Source of the DNA: Planctomycetota bacterium
GTDB lineage: Bacteria; Planctomycetota; SZUA-567
Assembly (NCBI GenBank): GCA_020860865.1
Contig: JAJBTL010000107.1
Location: forward strand, 1 to 6,681
Direction: 5' to 3'
DNA length: 6,681 nt
In this document: in pieces, positions 1 to 5,040 of the stretch
Numbering within the stretch: the stretch's first letter is position 1
How the letters are laid out: each line of letters opens with the position of its first letter
The notes under the pieces: model-generated
What the model was told of the DNA's origin: nothing
What the model saw: only the letters and a program-made list of their open reading frames with translations
The model's database searches: none
Made by a program: the position numbers and the translations under genes

Positions 1-1611
1 GTGCTCCGCTTCGCTGCCGATAGACGCGAGAAGGATGTTGAAAATGCCTACCTTCATTTCTACGACGACGAAGGTGACAGTCAGTTCACCCTCGCAGCCG
101 TGCCTGTCCTGCTCCGGTTCGTCGGCGAAGAAACGCGAACGCCGTTTGTCCTTTCCGCCCGCATCTATTGGGACCGTGACTATGCCAACGAGATGATCCG
201 GGTGCAGGGTTACTGGCATGTGGAGACGTACTCCGCCGCCGCGAAGGTGATGGAAGAAATGATAAAAACCGACCGCGAAATCGGCAACCTGAAGGAACTC
301 GCCAGCCTGTACGAGCGTATGGGCGAATACGAAAAGTCGGCGGCGCTTCGCCGGGAGGAACTGGCGGCGGTGGCGGACAAGCCGCTTGAAAGCCTGTCGA
401 CCCGGCTCTCCATCGCCCAGATGTATGTCGCCGCCAAGGACAAGCCCGAGGCATTAAAAGTTCTTGAGGAAATGGCCGGGCAGTTTGTCGAACTTCGGGA
501 TAACCGGCCCGCGCTGTACCGCCGCGCCGCCGCCTACCGGTCGTCGTGGGCCATCCTTATGGCTAAGCTTGGCGAGCCGGGCCAGGCGTGGGAACTCATG
601 CGTTACGATGTCGAGGAATCGCTCCGAAACGGCGGCCGCCATTCCGGCCTCCTCCTCCGTACCCTTGTCTCCCTCTATGACCGGATGTCAGTTGAACGGG
701 ACAACCTCGGCGCTCCGGCCTACGAGCGGGATCGGGTTCGGGACCGCTACGCAGTACGGTCGGCCCTGTCCCGAATGCTCGGGGACGGCTATTTTTCCAA
801 AGACGATTCGTACAACAAACTCCACCTCCGGTATTACTGGCTCGGCCGCTATGCCGTAGCGGTGGCGGGGCGGAACGTCGGCTTGGCGTCTCTCTGGCTC
901 GACGGGCCGTATCCCGAGGAGGCGTGGAAATATGTTCCGCGCCAGGACGACATCACCGAGGCGGATTGGCGCTGGTTCCGCATCATGCCCCGGTTGTACC
1001 TGTCGCTTGGCCTGGAAATGCTCGACCGCGACGAATACCCGGAATTATACGATCCCATCGGCGCCCGCCACACCCTGGAACTGGTGGCGCGGGCAGCGAG
1101 GAAGGGCGAGAACTACGGCTCCGGCGTCATGGGCCGCGACGCCATCCTCCGGAGCGAACTGGTCCTATCGTTTATCAAGCGGGACCTGAACGCGTTCCGC
1201 CGGGTCATGAATCAGGTGCGGTCGATGGATTACGCCCTCGTCTACGGCGACGCCGCCTCGACCTTCGGCATGTACTGCGGCCTGGTGCCGATAGCGGATT
1301 TCGACCAGTGGATTGACGTGTTCCGCGAACACTTCCCCGGCCGCCAGTACTATTTCAAGGCGGCGTACCGGGCGATGGACAAGGAGCATTTCGATCACGC
1401 CGAGCGCTTGGCGGAACGGATTGCCGGCTTCTTCAAGGACGACGACGTGTTTGTCCAGGAGTCGGAAAGCCTCCGCCGGTCGGTGGACAGGCTTCGTCAG
1501 CGTCAGCTCGAACGCGGCTGGGATGCCAGGGACTGGGCGGCGCTGCCGGACACGATTCTTGAACCGGCGGCGGTGACGTGGCTCAGGGAAATGGTGGAAA
1601 TGGTGAAGTGA
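1..1611 (+). CDS. Hypothetical helical-repeat (TPR-like) protein, 5' end probably outside window
   Basis: I do not recognise this protein. The frame is open from the first base to a TGA at 1609-1611 and gives 536 residues. The GTG at base 1 has no visible ribosome site, so the true start probably lies upstream. Residues about 80-200 look like paired amphipathic helices of the tetratricopeptide type: segments such as LASLYERMGEYEKSAALRRE (100-119) and MYVAAKDKPEALKVLEEMAG (141-160) have the small/large residue spacing and the 'G-x-x-x-x-A' turn of TPR units. The rest (200-536) is rich in Arg, Trp, Tyr and acidic residues, has one Cys (426) and no hydrophobic stretch long enough for a membrane segment. 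No catalytic motif was seen. The N-terminus is missing, so a signal peptide cannot be judged. It is followed by a strong hairpin and faces the next gene, so it is not in an operon with anything else here. TPR regions are usually protein-binding scaffolds; the role here is unknown. Confidence 0.8.
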   Translation: MLRFAADRREKDVENAYLHFYDDEGDSQFTLAAVPVLLRFVGEETRTPFVLSARIYWDRDYANEMIRVQGYWHVETYSAAAKVMEEMIKTDREIGNLKELASLYERMGEYEKSAALRREELAAVADKPLESLSTRLSIAQMYVAAKDKPEALKVLEEMAGQFVELRDNRPALYRRAAAYRSSWAILMAKLGEPGQAWELMRYDVEESLRNGGRHSGLLLRTLVSLYDRMSVERDNLGAPAYERDRVRDRYAVRSALSRMLGDGYFSKDDSYNKLHLRYYWLGRYAVAVAGRNVGLASLWLDGPYPEEAWKYVPRQDDITEADWRWFRIMPRLYLSLGLEMLDRDEYPELYDPIGARHTLELVARAARKGENYGSGVMGRDAILRSELVLSFIKRDLNAFRRVMNQVRSMDYALVYGDAASTFGMYCGLVPIADFDQWIDVFREHFPGRQYYFKAAYRAMDKEHFDHAERLAERIAGFFKDDDVFVQESESLRRSVDRLRQRQLERGWDARDWAALPDTILEPAAVTWLREMVEMVK

Positions 1612-1659
1612 AAACGGCCATGTTTACATGTGTTTGTATTGAACTTTGTGGATGTTCAT

Positions 1660-1700
1660 AAGGAAGAAGGTAGGCCCGGGATGGGCCTACCTTCTTCCTT
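1660..1700. terminator. Perfect 18-bp hairpin between convergent genes, probable bidirectional terminator
   Basis: Bases 1660-1677 (AAGGAAGAAGGTAGGCCC) are exactly complementary to 1683-1700, with a 5-nt loop, GGGAT. It lies 48 bases after the stop of the gene on the left and 75 bases after the stop of the leftward CBM9 gene. Because the outer stem is A/G on one side and C/T on the other, RNA made from either strand ends its stem in CUUCUUCCUU. This is not a classical pure U-tract but is pyrimidine-rich. Perfect symmetry and position support a shared terminator. It could also act mainly as a 3' stabilising hairpin. Confidence 0.75.
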
Positions 1701-1735
1701 GTCCAGCGCAGTGTGGACGCCGTTTGTTTGACGGC
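1701..1735 (-). other. Two small abutting hairpins in the 3' region of the CBM9 gene
   Basis: GTCCA (1701-1705) pairs with TGGAC (1714-1718) across an 8-nt loop, and GCCGT (1719-1723) pairs with ACGGC (1731-1735) across a 7-nt loop. They touch each other and touch the large hairpin at 1660-1700, so the leftward transcript would carry three consecutive stem-loops after its stop codon. Each 5-bp stem alone is weak; the back-to-back arrangement is the only reason to list them. Confidence 0.3.
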
Positions 1736-1775
1736 ATCGTGTTTCCGTCACCGGCGCGGCTGCGGAAAACCAAAA

Positions 1776-2507
1776 TTATGGCATGAACACGAATTTGCCG
1801 AACGCTTCCGCGACGTGGTAGTCCGGCTCCGGGGTCTCCGGATCAATCCAGGAAATCCAGCGTTGGACAATGGCGTCCGGCGCGTCGACCGAGCCGCTGA
1901 ACTCGGCGCGGAAGACGCCGGTGAGGATGGTGTCGGCCTTATCGCCCGAGAACAGCTTAAGCTGGCGGAGCGACGCCAGCGGGATGACGCCTTCCACCGT
2001 GTAGCCGCGATCGTTGTGGCAGCCGGCGGTCTTCAGGCCGGGAAGGTTCCAGTCGCTGTTCATTTCGGCGCGGTAGAAGACCATGGAATAATCATGGACC
2101 CGGCCGGCCGGATCGACTTCGACATTATAGTAGGTGGGAAGGCCGTAGTCGACGGCGACATCGATCGGGGCTGGCGCGAAAAACAGTTCAACCCGATCCT
2201 CGACATCCACCGTCGCCCGTTCGCCGGCGCTAAAGTCGGGCTTGACCAACACCTGCGCGTCGGAACAGATAAAAGCGAAATAGAAGTTGGTACCATCGTG
2301 GAACGCCTTGAACACGGTTTTCGGCGCTTCCTCACGCTCCCATGGATAATGGAAACCGCCGGCGATGGCGGGCACATCGGCCCAGACAGCCTCGTCGACC
2401 TGGCCGTCGACGCTGGGAGCGGCGCTCCGCTTGACGACGGTGTAGGTGCCGGCGGCCCAGACCGGTCCGGCCAGAAGCAGGAACATCGCAAGAATTGTTC
2501 GCACCAT
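1776..2507 (-). CDS. Secreted carbohydrate-binding family 9-like (CBM9/DOMON-like) protein
   Basis: The product is 243 residues. Residues 1-19 form a signal peptide: Lys-free but Arg-containing start (MVRT), a hydrophobic core (ILAMFLLLAG), then PVWA with likely cleavage after Ala18 or Ala19. The rest is one CBM9-like domain, shown by the family's ordered landmarks: PSVDGQVDEAVW (31-42), a beta strand of the type HDGTNFYFAFICSD (70-83), DRVELFFAP (104-112), YYNVEVDPAGRVHD (126-139), GYTVEGVIPLASL (168-180), and the closing SWIDPE...HVAEAFGKFVF. These domains bind sugar ends in xylanases and related enzymes, but no catalytic domain is attached here, so it is a solo binding module acting outside the cytoplasm. 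The ATG at 2507 is chosen because AGGGGAGGG ends 6 nt before it and the signal peptide follows directly. An upstream in-frame extension is Arg/Pro-rich and lacks a ribosome site. Ligand unknown. Confidence 0.88.
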   Translation of the reverse strand: MVRTILAMFLLLAGPVWAAGTYTVVKRSAAPSVDGQVDEAVWADVPAIAGGFHYPWEREEAPKTVFKAFHDGTNFYFAFICSDAQVLVKPDFSAGERATVDVEDRVELFFAPAPIDVAVDYGLPTYYNVEVDPAGRVHDYSMVFYRAEMNSDWNLPGLKTAGCHNDRGYTVEGVIPLASLRQLKLFSGDKADTILTGVFRAEFSGSVDAPDAIVQRWISWIDPETPEPDYHVAEAFGKFVFMP

Positions 2508-2513
2508 GACAAA

Positions 2514-2522
2514 CCCTCCCCT
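2514..2522 (-). promoter_or_regulatory. Ribosome binding site of the CBM9-like gene
   Basis: On the minus strand this reads AGGGGAGGG, 6 nt before the ATG at 2507. It decides the start, because the frame stays open a further 55 codons upstream. Confidence 0.75.
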
Positions 2523-2578
2523 GAAAAGCGGCGCGGAACCGGGCGGGCGGACCCGACGCGGTAACGCGCGTGGATGAG

Positions 2579-2595
2579 CCGGGCGCGGCGCCCGG
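2579..2595. other. GC-rich hairpin in the CBM9 gene leader
   Basis: CCGGGCG (2579-2585) pairs perfectly with CGCCCGG (2589-2595) around a 3-nt loop. If the leftward promoter near 2690 is real, this stem lies in the middle of an approximately 175-nt 5' leader, about 70 nt before the start codon. A second weaker inverted pair, ACGCG (2556-2560) and CGCGT (2567-2571), lies closer to the gene. The leader could be structured for regulation or stability. No known riboswitch class was recognised. In the rightward direction the stem is followed by a T6 run at about 2605-2611, but 10 nt away, which is poor for a terminator. Confidence 0.35.
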
Positions 2596-2687
2596 TTGTA
2601 TCGCGTTTTTTGGGCAGATACACGGAGCGACCATGGCCCATTGTCGCTACGGTTCCTGTTTGCCTTGCTCAAGTCATGACAACGGAG

Positions 2688-2714
2688 TTTATACTGGTTT
2701 TACGGCACATTCAA
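2688..2714 (-). promoter_or_regulatory. Candidate sigma70-type promoter for the CBM9-like gene
   Basis: On the minus strand TTGAAT (2714-2709) is followed after 15 bp by TATAAA (2693-2688). The -10 matches consensus at five of six positions; the spacer is short, and an alternative -35 TTTTGA gives 17 bp. A run of eight A/T lies just upstream. Transcription would begin near 2681 and leave a leader of about 175 nt. Assigned from sequence pattern alone. Confidence 0.35.
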
Positions 2715-2828
2715 AAAAAAGTGAGCGTACCGTTTGTCTGGCCGGCGCTTATGAGCGGGAAGAGAAGGCGGTTTCGCCAACGGTCGGACTGTAAGGTTGC
2801 GGAGTTTACGAAAAGTCGGAAAAACATT

Positions 2829-2856
2829 TTGTTACGGCGTATAAAGGTAGTATAGT
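2829..2856 (+). promoter_or_regulatory. Candidate sigma70-type promoter for the PIG-L deacetylase gene
   Basis: TTGTTA (2829-2834) and TATAGT (2851-2856) are 16 bp apart in an A+T-rich stretch. Matches to consensus are four of six and five of six. Transcription would begin near 2863, which puts the palindrome at 2872-2911 just after the start and leaves an approximately 90-nt leader. Confidence 0.45.
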
Positions 2857-2871
2857 TCATTTAGGGGACGT

Positions 2872-2911
2872 TTTCAACTAAAATTCCGAACATATGGTCG
2901 GAAAGTTGAAA
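2872..2911. promoter_or_regulatory. Interrupted palindrome upstream of the deacetylase gene, candidate operator or leader hairpin
   Basis: The outer arms TTTCAACT (2872-2879) and AGTTGAAA (2904-2911) are perfectly complementary, and so are the inner arms TTCCGA (2884-2889) and TCGGAA (2898-2903). The only break is AAAA (2880-2883) on the left. The 8-nt centre contains the palindrome CATATG. Fourteen base pairs in all, lying between the candidate promoter and the ribosome site, fits a repressor operator overlapping early transcribed DNA, or an RNA hairpin in the leader. The right arm includes CGGAAAGTTGAAA, which resembles a motif in the dehydrogenase/regulator gap. Confidence 0.5.
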
Positions 2912-2941
2912 TACCGTTCGCCTTCCCTTCCCGCAGCCCGC

Positions 2942-2948
2942 AAGGAGA
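2942..2948 (+). promoter_or_regulatory. Ribosome binding site of the PIG-L gene
   Basis: AAGGAGA ends 5 nt before the ATG at 2954. It decides this start over the in-frame ATG at 2894, which lies inside the palindrome and has no ribosome site. Confidence 0.8.
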
Positions 2949-2953
2949 CAGAC

Positions 2954-3787
2954 ATGCCGAGGAAAGAATCCCTTACGCCGGAACCGGCATTCCGCCGTTC
3001 AGTCATGGCCATCGCCGCCCACCCGGACGACATCGAGTTCACCATGGCCGGCACGTTGTGCCTTCTTAAACACGCCGGATGGGAAGTGCATTACATGAAC
3101 ATCTCGAACGGCGACATCGGTTCCGCCACCATGACGCGGGCCGAGACCGCCCGGGTCCGGCTCAAGGAGGCCGAGGCCGCCTGCGCCCTTGCCGGGTTCC
3201 ATCATCACAAGCCCATCACCGACGACATGGGCATCCGTTATGTGCCGGAACAGGTGGCGCGGGTGACATCCGCCATCCGGTCGGCGCGGCCGTCAATCAT
3301 CCTCACCCACAGTCCGCACGACTACCATGAGGATCACGAAAACGCCTGCACGGTGGCGGTGGCGGTGGCCTTTGTCAAAAGCATGAAAAACGCGGACTGC
3401 GTTCCGAAGCGAAAACCGTATTTCGAGGACGTCGTGGTCTACCACGCCATGCCGCACGGCCTCCGGGACGGACTTGGGAAGCTCCAACGGTCGGAACTGT
3501 GGGTGGATATCGCCTCGACCATCGATATGAAAAAGTCCATGTTGTCCTGCCACGCAAGCCAGAAGGAATGGCTGGACGTCACCCAGGGAATGGATTCGTA
3601 TCTCGAGACAGCTGTGGAAATTTGTTCGGCAATGGGAAAAATGTCCGGAAAGTACCGGCTGGCCGAAGGCTGGCGACGGCACAACCCGCTTGGCTTTGCC
3701 GCGAACCTTGACTGGGACCCGCTCCGGGACGCGTTACGGAACAAGAGCGTTATCGACAAAAAGTACCAGGCCTGGCTGAATGCGTGA
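2954..3787 (+). CDS. PIG-L/LmbE-family deacetylase
   Basis: The product is 277 residues, a normal length for the family, with no signal peptide, so probably cytoplasmic. The family's metal site is plain: AAHPDDIEF (21-29) gives the zinc-binding His23 and Asp26 and the catalytic Asp25, and the second signature THSPHDYHEDH (118-128) gives the His125-x-Asp-His128 part of the zinc/catalytic site. PIG-L enzymes are zinc-dependent hydrolases that remove an acyl group, usually acetyl, from GlcNAc-type sugars in glycolipids, mycothiol or bacillithiol precursors, antibiotics or catabolic substrates. Nothing here points to a thiol pathway; the nearby ROK regulator and Gfo/Idh/MocA dehydrogenase suggest amino-sugar or glycoside catabolism (inference). 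The gene stands alone on its strand, with its own likely promoter and an unusual palindrome upstream, and ends facing the dehydrogenase gene. Family assignment is firm; the substrate is unknown. Confidence 0.93.
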   Translation: MPRKESLTPEPAFRRSVMAIAAHPDDIEFTMAGTLCLLKHAGWEVHYMNISNGDIGSATMTRAETARVRLKEAEAACALAGFHHHKPITDDMGIRYVPEQVARVTSAIRSARPSIILTHSPHDYHEDHENACTVAVAVAFVKSMKNADCVPKRKPYFEDVVVYHAMPHGLRDGLGKLQRSELWVDIASTIDMKKSMLSCHASQKEWLDVTQGMDSYLETAVEICSAMGKMSGKYRLAEGWRRHNPLGFAANLDWDPLRDALRNKSVIDKKYQAWLNA

Positions 3788-3808
3788 GTTTATTGATGCA
3801 ATGCGCGG

Positions 3809-3890
3809 CGTCCCGCTCCGGCGTGGAACGGTTCGAAGCGGGACGTCTGAACGCCGGCCTTCGGTACCGGTGCCGCGGTCGCGTCGGCGT
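3809..3890. terminator. Hairpins between convergent deacetylase and dehydrogenase genes, possible terminator
   Basis: CGTCCCGCT (3809-3817) pairs perfectly with AGCGGGACG (3837-3845) over a 19-nt loop that can partly fold itself. A second pair, ACGCCG (3851-3856) with CGGCGT (3885-3890), follows closely and encloses a GC-rich loop with a GGTACC palindrome. There is no U-tract on either strand, so intrinsic termination is uncertain. Position in a 122-bp gap between two converging genes is the main support. Confidence 0.35.
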
Positions 3891-3909
3891 CGACAAGGAT
3901 TCTTTAAAC

Positions 3910-4929
3910 TTATTCCATCATGACAAGGCGCCCTTCCCTGGCGGAGTGGATTTCCGCTTCGACCAGACGGACGCTTGCCGCGGCGGCTTCGGGCGAAATG
4001 ACGTCGGAATGTCTGCCTTCCGAGAGGCAGTCGACAAAGTGCCTGAGTTCGTGGTAATACCCTGTTTCGCCGTCGACCGGCAGCGGTTGCGGTTGTCCGC
4101 CGACCGGGTACAGGGTGAGAGCGCCGTCGGCCGCCAGGGCCAGGCTGGCCTTTTCCATATGGATGGCGAACGTCATGGAGAACGGGTAGCCGGCGCCGTA
4201 TTCCCAGGCGCCTTCGGCGGTGACGAGAAATCCGTCATTGTGATGATAGCGGGTGACGATATGATCGTATCCGCCCGGATTGACCGTCCCGCCCCAACTC
4301 GTCACCGCTTCCGGCATGCCGAAGAGATGGGCGATGAAGTCGCTGTCGTGGATATGGAGGTCCATCGCGGCCAGGCCGGACCGGTCGGCGTCGAGGAGCC
4401 AGCCGTTCCAGTTCCACACCGGCATGGTGGAATAGCGCTGGAACCGGGCGGTGATGACGCGGCCGTATTCGCCCGACAGGACCAGTTCGCGGGCTTTCAC
4501 ATAGGCTGGCCAAAAACGTATGCACTGGCCGACGAGAAGGATGCGTCCGGCCCGGGCGGCGGCGACGGCCATCGCGTCGGCATCGGCGGCGGTCAGGGCC
4601 ATCGGCTTTTCGCAGATGACGTGCTTGCCGGCTTCGAGGGCCTTAATAACGACTTCCCGATGGAGATAGGTCGGGAGGGTAATGTCCGCGACGTCGACGT
4701 TCGGGTCGGCTATGAGTTCGTCCGGGTGTTCGTACATGGCTATGCCGTCCAGGTCGGCGGCGGCGTTGTCCATCGCCATGTTGCCGCCGATTTTCGACCA
4801 GTCGCCGGCGCGCTTGTCGGCGCCGACTTCGGAGATGGCGGCGACGCGGACCTTGTCCGGCAGGGACCGGTAGATGTCGAAATGCATTTTTCCCATAAAG
4901 CCGAGACCGACGATTCCGATGCGGAGCAT
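3910..4929 (-). CDS. Gfo/Idh/MocA-family NAD(P)-dependent oxidoreductase
   Basis: The product is 339 residues, typical of the family, cytoplasmic, with no Tat or Sec signal. The N-terminal Rossmann fold starts at once: GIVGLGFMG (5-13) carries the Gly-x-Gly-x-x-Gly dinucleotide loop, and Glu34 after the second strand (VAAISEV) hints at NAD rather than NADP. CEKPMA (106-111) holds the family's Lys108. The C-terminal domain has MDLHIHDSD (189-197), where Asp190 and His194 keep the spacing of the catalytic Asp and His in Bacillus subtilis inositol dehydrogenase. All catalytic residues are therefore present. Members oxidise or reduce sugars, cyclitols and their derivatives; the substrate is not readable. 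AAAGGA 7 nt before the ATG at 4929 fixes the start over a longer open frame. It is divergent from the ROK regulator across 111 bp, the classic layout for a regulator and its target, and ends facing the deacetylase gene. Confidence 0.93.
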   Translation of the reverse strand: MLRIGIVGLGFMGKMHFDIYRSLPDKVRVAAISEVGADKRAGDWSKIGGNMAMDNAAADLDGIAMYEHPDELIADPNVDVADITLPTYLHREVVIKALEAGKHVICEKPMALTAADADAMAVAAARAGRILLVGQCIRFWPAYVKARELVLSGEYGRVITARFQRYSTMPVWNWNGWLLDADRSGLAAMDLHIHDSDFIAHLFGMPEAVTSWGGTVNPGGYDHIVTRYHHNDGFLVTAEGAWEYGAGYPFSMTFAIHMEKASLALAADGALTLYPVGGQPQPLPVDGETGYYHELRHFVDCLSEGRHSDVISPEAAAASVRLVEAEIHSAREGRLVMME

Positions 4930-5040
4930 GGGCTGTTCCTTTCGTGAACGGGCGGGCCGCGACGACGCGGCGGGACGATGGTTTCCATGGTGCTGCTTCT
5001 TACATACCCGCACTTGGCGGAAATGAAACTGTAAAAAAGG
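4930..5040. promoter_or_regulatory. Divergent control region between dehydrogenase and ROK regulator
   Basis: This 111-bp gap must hold the promoters of both genes. On the minus strand TATGTA (5006-5001) is a possible -10 with a poor -35, GTTTCA (5029-5024), 17 bp away. No convincing -10/-35 pair was found for the rightward gene. Two inverted repeats stand out: GCCGCG-ACGA-CGCGGC (4956-4971) and ATGG-TTT-CCAT (4978-4988). CGGAAATGAAA (5018-5028) overlaps the weak -35 and resembles motifs elsewhere in the window. ROK repressors commonly bind such gaps; the exact operator is not proven. Confidence 0.5.
4956..4971. repeat. 16-bp GC-rich inverted repeat in the divergent gap
   Basis: GCCGCG and CGCGGC are perfectly complementary around ACGA. 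It sits 27 bp before the dehydrogenase start codon, so it is either an operator or a hairpin in that gene's leader, 14 nt from its ribosome site (4937-4942). In GC-rich DNA a chance match of this size is possible. Confidence 0.4.

Noticed and set aside
1713..2564. Open frame of 283 codons on the plus strand
   Set aside because: It mirrors the CBM9-like gene. No ribosome site, no motif, and it runs through the terminator side of the gap.
2508..2672. In-frame 55-residue N-terminal extension of the CBM9-like protein
   Set aside because: Arg/Pro-rich, no ribosome site, and it would bury the signal peptide. A strong AGGGGAGGG directly precedes the ATG at 2507.
2570..2855. Two small plus-strand frames (74 and 93 codons) in the divergent gap
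   Set aside because: Neither has a ribosome site. Compositions are random-looking and they overlap the candidate promoters of both neighbours.
2894..2953. Earlier ATG for the PIG-L gene
   Set aside because: It lies in the centre of the palindrome with no ribosome site, and the family's conserved region begins after the ATG at 2954, which has AAGGAGA at 5 nt.
3784..4947. Long open frame on the plus strand (387 codons) overlapping the deacetylase stop by GTGA, as in coupled genes
   Set aside because: It is fully antisense to the dehydrogenase gene, whose protein shows all family motifs. The plus-strand product has no recognisable domain and no ribosome site of its own. Such frames are common opposite GC-rich genes.
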